DNA of 64,000 nucleotides from Streptomyces roseoverticillatus (GTDB lineage: Bacteria > Actinomycetota > Actinomycetes > Streptomycetales > Streptomycetaceae), in contig NZ_JOFL01000002.1 of the NCBI RefSeq assembly GCF_000719265.1, forward strand, positions 62,001 through 126,000, given 5' to 3'. The notes under the pieces are model-generated. The model worked only from the letters and a program-made list of their open reading frames with translations. It searched no databases and was not told where the DNA came from. Below, piece after piece: positions 57,691-64,000 of this stretch. How positions within the stretch are numbered: position 1 is the stretch's first letter; every line of letters starts with the position of its first letter. Made by a program: the position numbers and the translations under genes.

Positions 57691-59085
57691 ATGGGGAGTG
57701 ACGTGGGGGCGGGCGATCTCGCTGATCTGCTGCGAGAGCTGAAGGAGCGTTCGGGCCTGAGCTACGGCGTGCTGGCCAAGCGACTGCACGTCAGTACGTC
57801 GACGCTGCACCGGTATTGCAGCGGGGCCGCTGTGCCGGCGGAGTTCGCTCCGGTCGAGCGGCTGGCCCGCTTGTGCAAGGCCACGCCGGAAGAGCTGATG
57901 GAGGTTCACCGGCGGTGGATCGTGGCGGACGCGACGCGCGGCCGCAAGCAGCAGGCGGAGCCTGCGGCTAAGGCGGAAGCCGGGGGCTCCGCGGCGCCGG
58001 AGGAGCCCCCGGCAGGGGAACGGGCCGAGTCGCGGGAAGGGGCCGAGCCGGAGGAGGAGCCCGCACCGGGCGAGGCGCCGGTGGCGCCACCCGTGGCCCC
58101 ATCGGAGCAGTCGGCGGCGCCACAGCGCAGGCGGCTGCCCCGTAGAACCGCCCTCGCGGCGCTCGCCGCCGCCGCGACCGTCACCGTCCTGGGCTCCGCG
58201 GCGCTCGCCGTCACGCTCAGCGGCGGCGGCAGCAACGGCGGCGGCAGCGGCTCCGGCGACGACAGGAGGGGCCGGATCGTGGAAGCCGCCTCGCCGGGGA
58301 CGGGGAAGACGCACGCGTCCGGAAAGCCCGGCACGGGCGGCAGCAGCAGCCCGTCGGCCGGGCCGTCCCCCTCACAGAGCCGGGAGCAGGAGAGCGGAAA
58401 GGGCAGCGCGTCCCCGTCCCCCGGGAACGGGCCGGAGCCGGAGCCGGAGACCGGCGGCGGAAAGGGCCCCGGCAAGCCCGCCGGCGTTCCCCTGACCGCC
58501 CACGTCCGGCCCCACGCCTACGAAGATCCCTGCACCCAGCACTACCTGGTCGACCGGTCGCCCGGCGGCGTCCCGCTGCCCCCCTCGGAGCCGGACGCGC
58601 CCGGCTGGGTGTCCCGGGTCGGTGCCGTCCCGGCCGGCGAGCAGTACGTCAAGATCACCCTGCAGGGCACCGGCAAGGAGACCGTCGTCCTCGAAGGACT
58701 GCAGGTCCGGGTGGAGGACACCAAGCCGCCGCTCGCCTGGAACGACTACGCGACGGGCGTCGGATGCGGCGGCGACGTCGCGACGCGCTCCTTCGGCGTC
58801 GACCTCGACTCCGCGCGGCCCGCCGCCGCGCCCAGGGACGGGCAGCGCGACTTCCCGTACAAGGTGAGCGAGACCGACCCCGAGGTCTTCTACGTCAAGG
58901 CGGCCGCCCGGCGCCACGACGTCACCTGGTACCTGGAGGTGCAGTGGTCCAGCGGCGGCCGGCGCGGGGTCCTGCGGATCGACGACCAGGGCAGGCCCTT
59001 CCGCACCAGCGGTGCCGAGGGCAGGCCCGCCTACCAGTGGCCGCCGGGCGGGGCGGGCTGGGAACCGGCGCCGCGCGGCGACTGA
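57691..59085 (+). CDS. Membrane-anchored XRE-type HTH protein with extracytoplasmic domain
   Basis: A 464-residue protein with an unusual plan. An N-terminal XRE HTH (about 8-68, DLLRELKERSGLSYGVLAKRLHVSTSTLHRYCSG) is followed by a charged linker with Glu/Ala/Pro (about 85-145), Arg-rich RRRLPRR, one membrane helix (about 153-175), a Gly/Ser/Pro tether, and an extracytoplasmic beta-rich domain (about 270-450) with two Cys (EDPCTQHY and VGCGGDV) that may pair. This is a one-component transmembrane regulator: an outside signal could alter DNA binding at the membrane. The target may be the divergent lipoprotein gene. ATG 57691 has GGGGAG upstream. Confidence 0.85.
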   Translation: MGSDVGAGDLADLLRELKERSGLSYGVLAKRLHVSTSTLHRYCSGAAVPAEFAPVERLARLCKATPEELMEVHRRWIVADATRGRKQQAEPAAKAEAGGSAAPEEPPAGERAESREGAEPEEEPAPGEAPVAPPVAPSEQSAAPQRRRLPRRTALAALAAAATVTVLGSAALAVTLSGGGSNGGGSGSGDDRRGRIVEAASPGTGKTHASGKPGTGGSSSPSAGPSPSQSREQESGKGSASPSPGNGPEPEPETGGGKGPGKPAGVPLTAHVRPHAYEDPCTQHYLVDRSPGGVPLPPSEPDAPGWVSRVGAVPAGEQYVKITLQGTGKETVVLEGLQVRVEDTKPPLAWNDYATGVGCGGDVATRSFGVDLDSARPAAAPRDGQRDFPYKVSETDPEVFYVKAAARRHDVTWYLEVQWSSGGRRGVLRIDDQGRPFRTSGAEGRPAYQWPPGGAGWEPAPRGD

Positions 59086-59128
59086 AGCGGGCCGTGGCCG
59101 TGGCCGTGGCCGTGGCCTTGACCGGTCC

Positions 59129-59150
59129 GGGGCCGCCGTCCGGCGGCCCC
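59129..59150. terminator. Strong hairpin between convergent genes
   Basis: GGGGCCGCCG-TC-CGGCGGCCCC is a perfect 10-bp stem with a 2-base centre, 43 bp after the HTH gene stop. A (GGCCGT)x4 hexamer repeat lies just before it (about 59090-59113). It could terminate both converging transcripts. Confidence 0.65.
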
Positions 59151-59157
59151 GCCCGCC

Positions 59158-59349
59158 TCAGGCGCTCTCGCCGGCGGCCGCGGCCTTGTCGTTCTTCGCC
59201 TTGCGCACGTAGTACCAGGCGATGTTGGACGAGACGCCGAGCAGCAGGATCCAGATGATGCCGAGCCAGCTGCCCTGGGCGAAGGAGACGACGGCCGCCG
59301 CGACCGAGAGGACGCAGACGGCGAGGGCGTAGAGGGCGAGGCGGGGCAT
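59158..59349 (-). CDS. Small membrane protein (two helices)
   Basis: A 63-residue protein with two hydrophobic helices (LALYALAVCVLSVAAAVVSFAQG and WLGIIWILLLGVSSNIAWYYV) and a charged C-terminal tail KAKNDKAAAAGESA. The ATG at 59349 has AGGAG 8 bp upstream, while the 16 codons above it are not supported. No family is recognised, and the size is typical of orphan Streptomyces membrane peptides. It is convergent with the HTH gene across a strong hairpin. Confidence 0.75.
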   Translation of the reverse strand: MPRLALYALAVCVLSVAAAVVSFAQGSWLGIIWILLLGVSSNIAWYYVRKAKNDKAAAAGESA

Positions 59350-59481
59350 GGGGGACGGCTCCTGTCCGGGGGCGCATACGGTCACGATCCCGGCCATTGT
59401 CGCTCAGGCGCCGTGCCCGCGTCCCCCCGCCCCGTGCCCCGCCGGGGGTGCTTCGGCCAGACGTCGGTTTCAGATGTCGGT

Positions 59482-60195
59482 TCAGACGTCGGTGACGCGC
59501 AGCCCGGCGTGCGCCTTGTAGCGGCGGTTCACCGAGATCAGGTTGGCGACCAGCGACTCCACCTGGTGCGCGTTGCGCAGCCGGCCCGCGAAGACGCCGC
59601 GCATGCCGGGGATGCGGCCCGCCAGGGCCTGCACGACGTCGGTGTCGGCGCGCGCCTCGCCGAGCACCATCACGTCGGTGTCGATCGCGTCGATCTCCGG
59701 GTCCTGCAGCAGGACGGCCGACAGGTGGTGGAAGGCGGCGGTGACGCGCGAGTCCGGCAGCAGGGCGGCGGCCTGCTCGGCGGCGCTGCCCTCCTCAGGC
59801 TTCAGGGCGTACGCGCCCTGCTTGTCGAAGCCGAGCGGGTTCACGCAGTCGACGACGAGCTTGCCGGCGAGCTCCTCGCGCAGCCCTTCGAGGGTCTTGG
59901 CGTGGCCGTCCCACGGCACCGCGACGATCACGATGTCGCTGCGCCGCGCGCACTCGGCGTTGCCGGCGCCCTCGACGCCGAGGCCCAGCTCGCCGGCGGC
60001 CGCCTGCGCCCGCTCGGCCGCACGCGAGCCGATGATCACCCGCTGGCCGGCCTTGGCCAGCCGGTAGGCGAGGCCGCGGCCCTGGTCACCGGTGCCGCCG
60101 AGCACGCCGACCACGAGGCCGGAGACGTCGGGCAGCTCCCAAGGGTCCTTCGCCGGGGCCTTCTTCACGTTCCGGGCGTCATCAGAAGTAGTCAT
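59482..60195 (-). CDS. npdG: F420-dependent NADP reductase (NpdG)
   Basis: A 237-residue enzyme exchanging hydride between NADPH and coenzyme F420. LVVGVLGGTGDQGRGLAYRLAKAG (about 27-50) is the NADP-binding GxGxxG-type loop with GSRAAERA after it. DIVIVAVPWDGH, VVDCVNPLGFDKQG and VTAAFHHLSAVLL are standard for this family. The ATG at 60195 is the start, and the N-terminal 25 residues form a short extension. It supplies reduced F420 for actinobacterial reductases. It is divergent from the DUF2277 gene (63 bp). Confidence 0.92.
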   Translation of the reverse strand: MTTSDDARNVKKAPAKDPWELPDVSGLVVGVLGGTGDQGRGLAYRLAKAGQRVIIGSRAAERAQAAAGELGLGVEGAGNAECARRSDIVIVAVPWDGHAKTLEGLREELAGKLVVDCVNPLGFDKQGAYALKPEEGSAAEQAAALLPDSRVTAAFHHLSAVLLQDPEIDAIDTDVMVLGEARADTDVVQALAGRIPGMRGVFAGRLRNAHQVESLVANLISVNRRYKAHAGLRVTDV

Positions 60196-60258
60196 GACAG
60201 CGATACTGTCACGCTGCCGTGCACGCACGTACGAGGGAGCGGGCGGCACACTGGACTC

Positions 60259-60477
60259 ATGTGCCGCAGCATCAAGACCCTGCGCCCGCCGATGACGCCC
60301 TCCGTCGAGGACGAGGACATCCGGGCGGCCGCCCTGCAGTACGTGCGGAAGGTGTCCGGGTTCCACCACCCCGCCGCGCACAACCAGGCCGTGTTCGAGG
60401 AGGCCGTGACCGCCGTGACGGCGGCCACGAAGCGGCTGCTCGACGGCCTGGAGGTGCGGGGCGCGGCGAAGGGGTAG
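60259..60477 (+). CDS. DUF2277 small protein
   Basis: A 72-residue protein starting MCRSIKTLRPP, the hallmark of DUF2277, followed by DIRAAALQYVRKVSGFHHPAAHNQAVFEEAV. The reaction is unknown; the early Cys and His pair might bind metal. The ATG at 60259 is the family start. It lies between npdG (divergent) and the DsbA-like gene (convergent, 10-bp gap). The N-terminal Cys is close to universal in the family as I recall it. Confidence 0.9.
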   Translation: MCRSIKTLRPPMTPSVEDEDIRAAALQYVRKVSGFHHPAAHNQAVFEEAVTAVTAATKRLLDGLEVRGAAKG

Positions 60478-60487
60478 CCCGGCGGGC

Positions 60488-61186
60488 TCAGACCGCGCAG
60501 GCGCCGTCGGCGCAGGCCGCGCCGGCGCCCGCCGCGGCGGTGCCCGCCTCGGCCTCCGCCGCCTCCGCGACCTGCTGGAGGACCTTCAGGAAGGTGGCCG
60601 GCTCCTGGCCGCCCTGGACGGCCCACTGCCCCTCGAAGACGAATGTCGGGACGGCCGTGACGCCCCGCTGCCGCGCCTCCTCGATCTCGTCCAGGACCTC
60701 GTCGTGCAGGCCGTCGCCGTCGAGGAACGCGGCGACGGGGGCGCGGTCCAGGCCCACGGTGACGGCGGCGTCCGTGAGGTGCTCGCGGTCGCCGATGTCG
60801 AGGCCCTCGCCGAAGTGGGCCTCCAGCAGCCGGCCCTTGAGCCGGGCCTGGGCATCCCGCCCGTACTCCTCCAGGACGAAGCGCAGCAGGCGGTGGGCCA
60901 GCAGGGAGTTGTTCTCGACGACGGTGTCGAAGTCGAAGACGAGCCCCTCGTCCGCCCCCAGTCGCGTGATGTGGTCGTCCATGGCGACGGACTGCGGTCC
61001 GTACTTGGCGGCCAGCACCTCGCGGTGGGGGAGCGGCTCCTCCGGGGCGTGCGGGTCCAGCTGGAAGGGCCGGTAGACGACCTCGACATCGCCCGCGCCG
61101 GGGAACGCGGCGAGCGCCTGCTCGAAGCGGCGCTTGCCGACGTGGCACCACGGGCAGGCGATGTCGCTGTAGATCTCGACCTTCAC
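60488..61186 (-). CDS. DsbA/FrnE-family thiol oxidoreductase
   Basis: A 232-residue cytoplasmic thioredoxin-fold protein of the FrnE (2-hydroxychromene-2-carboxylate isomerase/DsbA-like) type. The active site is CPWC (Cys11-Cys14) in SDIACPWCHVGKRRFEQAL, the cis-Pro loop is VTAVPTFVFEG, and the helical insertion lies between. No signal peptide is present, so it acts on cytoplasmic disulfides or small molecules. The Deinococcus FrnE is linked to oxidative stress tolerance. The C-terminus ends with an Ala/Gly/Cys-rich tail (ACADGACAV) that may carry an extra redox or metal pair. A 27-bp AT-rich palindrome covers its promoter. Confidence 0.9.
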   Translation of the reverse strand: MKVEIYSDIACPWCHVGKRRFEQALAAFPGAGDVEVVYRPFQLDPHAPEEPLPHREVLAAKYGPQSVAMDDHITRLGADEGLVFDFDTVVENNSLLAHRLLRFVLEEYGRDAQARLKGRLLEAHFGEGLDIGDREHLTDAAVTVGLDRAPVAAFLDGDGLHDEVLDEIEEARQRGVTAVPTFVFEGQWAVQGGQEPATFLKVLQQVAEAAEAEAGTAAAGAGAACADGACAV

Positions 61187-61203
61187 TGCAGACTCACTCC
61201 ATC

Positions 61204-61230
61204 AGCATTGCTTGAAAATCAAACAATGCT
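61204..61230. promoter_or_regulatory. MarR/HxlR-type operator upstream of the DsbA-like gene
   Basis: AGCATTGCTTGA-AAA-TCAAACAATGCT is a 27-bp palindrome with 11 of 12 arm positions paired, 18 bp before the start codon. It is far more AT-rich than its surroundings, typical of winged-helix MarR/HxlR binding sites. The regulator is not in the window. Confidence 0.75.
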
Positions 61231-61304
61231 AACGCGGGCGACCGGAGTCTCGTCAGCCGACGAGCTGGACCTTGTTGCGGGCGCCGAACCCAACGACGCC
61301 CGCC

Positions 61305-63059
61305 TCACCCCGTCTCGCGCCACCGATTGGTGATCGGCAGCCGCCGGTCCTTCCCGAACCCCTTCGCCGAGATCTTCGTGCCCGGCGGGTACTGGCGCCG
61401 CTTGTACTCCGCCGTGTCGACCATCCGCAGGACGCGCGTGACCAGCTCCGTCTCGAAGCCCTCGGCGACGATTTCCGCGTGGCCGCGGTCGCGGTCGACG
61501 TAGAGCTCCAGGATCCGGTCGAGGACGTCGTAGTCGGGGAGGGAGTCCGTGTCCACCTGGCCCGGGCGCAGTTCGGCGCTCGGGGGCTTGGTGATGGAGT
61601 TCTCCGGGATGGGCGGGGTCTCGCCGCGGGTCGCGGCGTCCGCGTTGCGCCACTTCGCCAGGCGGAAGATCCAGGTCTTGTAGACGTCCTTGATCGGCCC
61701 GTACGCGCCGACGGAGTCGCCGTAGAGCGTCGAGTAGCCGCACGCGAGCTCGGACTTGTTGCCCGGCGCGAGGACGATGTGGCCCTCCTGGTTGGAGATG
61801 GCCATCAGCATCGTGCCGCGCAGCCGCGACTGCAGGTTCTCCTCGGCGAGGCCGGTCAGGCCCAGCGCCCCCATGTACGCGTCGAACATCGGCGCGATCG
61901 GGACGGTGCGGAAGTGGAGCCCGGTGCGGCGGGCGAGTTCGTCGGCGTCGGCGAGGGAGTGTTCGGAGGAGTAGCGCGACGGCATGGCCACGCCGTACAC
62001 GTTCTCCGCCCCGACCGCGTCGCAGGCGATGGCCGCGACGAGCGCGGAGTCGATGCCGCCGGACAGGCCGATGAGGACGCTGCGGAAGTTGTTCTTGACG
62101 ACGTACGCGCGCAGGCCCGTGACCAGCGCCTGGTAGACCTCGGCGTCGTCGCTCAGGTGCGGTGCCGCGCCGCCGGGCGTCTCCGGCTCGTAAGGGGGGA
62201 GCGGGTCCGCGGACAGCGTGACGTGGTCGATGCGCAGCCCGTCGGCCACGACCCCGGACGGCGCCTCGGGGGCGGCCGCCGGCAGGTCGAGGTCGAGCAG
62301 GACGCAGCCCTCCTCGAACTGCGGTGCCCGCGCGATCACCCCGCCGTCGCGGTCGACGACGATGGTGTCGCCGTCGAAGACGAGCTCGTCCTGGCCGCCG
62401 GTCATGGCCAGGTACGCGGTCGTGCAGCCGGCCTCCTGGGCGCGCTTGCGCACCAGCTCCAGGCGGGTGTCGTCCTTCTCCCGCTCGTACGGGGAGGCGT
62501 TGACCGACAGCAGCAGGCCGGCGCCCGCAGCACGCGCCGCGGGCACCCGGCCGCCCTCCTGCCACAGGTCCTCGCAGATGGCCAGCGCGACGTCCACGCC
62601 GTGCACCCGGACCACCGGCATGGTGTCGCCGGGCACGAAGTACCGGAACTCGTCGAAGACGCCGTAGTTCGGCAGGTGGTGCTTGGCGAAGGACAGCGCG
62701 ACCGCGCCGCGGTGCAGCACGGCCGCGGCGTTGCGCGGTGCGCCCGCGGGGCGGCCCAGGCGCGGGCGTGCCTCCTCGCTGCGGTCCAGGTAGCCGACGA
62801 GGACCGGCAGCTCGCCGAGGCCCTCGGCGGCCAGGCGCGCGGCGAGGGCGTCCAGCGCGGCGCGCGAGGCGTCCACGAAGGAGGGCCGCAGGGCCAGGTC
62901 CTCGACCGGGTAGCCGGTCAGCGCCATCTCGGGGAACGCCACCAGGTGGGCGCCCTGCCCGGCGGAGTGCCGGGTCCAGTGGACGATCGACTCGGCGTTC
63001 CCGGCGAGATCGCCGACGCAGGAGTCGATCTGGTTCAGTGCGAGGCGAAGTTGAGGCAC
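61305..63059 (-). CDS. nadE: Glutamine-hydrolysing NAD+ synthase
   Basis: A 584-residue two-domain enzyme making NAD+ from deamido-NAD+, ATP and glutamine. Residues 1-270 are a nitrilase-type glutaminase with the Glu44-Lys126-Cys162 triad (FPEMALTGY, KHHLPNYGVFDE, ICEDLW). Residues about 320-584 are the synthetase with the PP-loop LSGGIDSA, GNKSELACGYSTLYGDSVG and the C-terminal KDRRLPITNRW. The length is typical of the bacterial glutamine-dependent type. ATG 63059 is the family start. It is separated from the DsbA-like gene by 118 bp containing that gene's operator. Confidence 0.95.
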   Translation of the reverse strand: MPQLRLALNQIDSCVGDLAGNAESIVHWTRHSAGQGAHLVAFPEMALTGYPVEDLALRPSFVDASRAALDALAARLAAEGLGELPVLVGYLDRSEEARPRLGRPAGAPRNAAAVLHRGAVALSFAKHHLPNYGVFDEFRYFVPGDTMPVVRVHGVDVALAICEDLWQEGGRVPAARAAGAGLLLSVNASPYEREKDDTRLELVRKRAQEAGCTTAYLAMTGGQDELVFDGDTIVVDRDGGVIARAPQFEEGCVLLDLDLPAAAPEAPSGVVADGLRIDHVTLSADPLPPYEPETPGGAAPHLSDDAEVYQALVTGLRAYVVKNNFRSVLIGLSGGIDSALVAAIACDAVGAENVYGVAMPSRYSSEHSLADADELARRTGLHFRTVPIAPMFDAYMGALGLTGLAEENLQSRLRGTMLMAISNQEGHIVLAPGNKSELACGYSTLYGDSVGAYGPIKDVYKTWIFRLAKWRNADAATRGETPPIPENSITKPPSAELRPGQVDTDSLPDYDVLDRILELYVDRDRGHAEIVAEGFETELVTRVLRMVDTAEYKRRQYPPGTKISAKGFGKDRRLPITNRWRETG

Positions 63060-63121
63060 GCCGCCCAGAGTACTCGTCTATCTGACGCGATCTCTGAGCG
63101 GCGAGGTGCGGCGCTTGACCG

Positions 63122-64000
63122 TTACTTCCGGTAGCCGAGCAGCGTCATCATCCCGGACTCGGAGTGGTAGACGTTGTGGCAGTGGAGCATCCACAGGCCC
63201 GGGTTGTCGGCGTCGAAGTCCACGTCCAGTCGCTTGCCGGGCAGCACGATGGCCGTGTCCTTGCGCGGGCCGCCGCCCGGCAGGGCAAAGGTGTGGCCGT
63301 GCAGGTGCATGGGGTGCCACATCGTCGTCGCGTTGACGAACGAGAGCCGCACGCGCTCGCCCGCGGCCACGGGGAGCCGCCGCGAGGGCGCGTACTTCTC
63401 CCCGTTGATCGCCCAGTCGTACTTCGCCATCGACCCGGTCAGCCGGAGCGTGATCGTGCGGTCGGGGGAGCGGTCCCGTAGGCGTACGGCCTTGTCCGCC
63501 TTGAGCCGGTCGGCGGTGAGCAGCTGCCCGTCCAGCTCGCGCGGGCGCGCCGACGCGCCGGGGGCGGAGCCGCCGCCCGTCCGCAGCAGCGCGAACGCGG
63601 CCTCCTTCTTGCCCTCGGCCAGTGCCGTCAGCGGGAAGACCCCGTCCTTCGCCTCGACGAGCACGTCGTAGCGCTCGCCCATGCCCAGCAGCAGGGCGTC
63701 GGTCTCCGCGTGCTCGACGGGGAAGCCGTCCGTGTGCGTGACCGTCATCTTGTGGTCGCCGAGGGCCACGCGGAAGGCGGTGTCCCCGCCCGCGTTGACG
63801 AAGCGGATCCGGATCCGGTCGCCCGGCTTGGCCGCGAACGTCTCGGGGTCGGCGGGCGCGCGCCCGTTGACCAGGTAGTACGGGTAGGCGACGTCGCCCG
63901 CGTCCCCGCCGAGGAGGGGGCTGGTGGCGCCCATCAGCATGCGGGAGGGGGACTTCTCCGCCTCGGCCGCCGTCATCGACATGTGGTGCATGCCGCCCCC
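63122..64000 (-). CDS. Multicopper oxidase, C-terminal part (N-terminus beyond window)
   Basis: The frame is open to the right edge: about 293 codons of the C-terminal cupredoxin domains are visible. The copper motifs of the last domain are intact: HPMHLHGHTF and HCHNVYHSESGMM, which bind the type 1 and trinuclear coppers. The middle domain includes RIRIRFVNAGGDTAFRVALGDHKMTVTHTDGF. The remaining N-terminal part would carry the first copper ligands and any Tat signal. Such enzymes oxidise Cu(I), Fe(II), Mn(II) or phenols at the cell surface. The Met-His-rich HHMSM at the visible edge resembles copper-tolerance type oxidases. Confidence 0.9.
   Translation of the reverse strand, partial: GGGMHHMSMTAAEAEKSPSRMLMGATSPLLGGDAGDVAYPYYLVNGRAPADPETFAAKPGDRIRIRFVNAGGDTAFRVALGDHKMTVTHTDGFPVEHAETDALLLGMGERYDVLVEAKDGVFPLTALAEGKKEAAFALLRTGGGSAPGASARPRELDGQLLTADRLKADKAVRLRDRSPDRTITLRLTGSMAKYDWAINGEKYAPSRRLPVAAGERVRLSFVNATTMWHPMHLHGHTFALPGGGPRKDTAIVLPGKRLDVDFDADNPGLWMLHCHNVYHSESGMMTLLGYRK

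Overview
The window is very GC-rich DNA with tightly packed genes, frequent GTG/TTG starts, ATGA/GTGA start-stop overlaps and a large share of actinobacterial families: DUF6243, DUF397 with a Scr1-type XRE partner, AfsR-like SARP-STAND regulators, class E sortase signals, F420 reductase and DmdR/IdeR-type iron boxes. This points to a Streptomyces or close relative. Housekeeping loci (rnpB, map, panB, nadE) suggest the chromosomal core. I see no insertion sequence, prophage or CRISPR array. Gene functions are read from protein motifs and context; no database search was run.

Left part (1-17 kb): a partial proline/glutamine-repeat protein, an orphan iron-siderophore binding lipoprotein behind an iron box, a compact run of Nif3-like protein, coiled-coil zinc-ribbon protein (CTG start) and RNase H/acid phosphatase fusion, then RNase P RNA (minus strand), a MerR gene gutted by an internal deletion that kept its operator, an RNB exoribonuclease, YaaA, KDPG aldolase, a PhoD-like phosphoesterase, a Bcr/CflA exporter, an Rsm22-like methyltransferase, a DDAH-like amidinohydrolase and a TetR regulator facing a DUF6243 gene across three operator copies.

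Middle (17-36 kb): an iron and heme acquisition island. The efeO-efeB-efeU operon (plus a lipoprotein whose start overlaps efeU) and the divergent hmuTUV / htaA-htaA2 units each have an iron box, as does a heme oxygenase gene further on. HtaA proteins would bind heme at the surface (one is membrane anchored, one carries a LASTG sortase E signal), HmuTUV would import it, and heme oxygenase would free the iron. Between the hemophore genes and heme oxygenase sits an unrelated two-gene unit: a small EACC1-type membrane protein and a 1502-residue caspase - nSTAND NTPase - membrane helix - WD40 protein. This is the strongest candidate here for a biological conflict (defence or cell-death) system.

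Right part (35-64 kb): map, an MFS exporter, a Scr1-type XRE/DUF397 pair, a PopR-like activator with an LAA tail and a two-gene clpP operon (one ClpP lacks the catalytic His) with a TCTGCC-N3-GGCAGA site upstream, several regulator/exporter pairs with visible palindromic operators, panB, a DrrAB-type ABC exporter, an AfsR-like regulator, an M50 protease, a cytochrome P450, a membrane-anchored HTH protein, an F420:NADP reductase, a DsbA/FrnE protein, NAD synthetase and the C-terminal part of a multicopper oxidase.

Two kinds of repeat stand out. One is a family of about 55-bp intergenic elements (at least seven copies, both orientations). The other is tandem duplication of gene 3' ends including the stop codon, seen behind hmuU (about 100 bp x 3) and behind a tetR gene (38 bp x 3).
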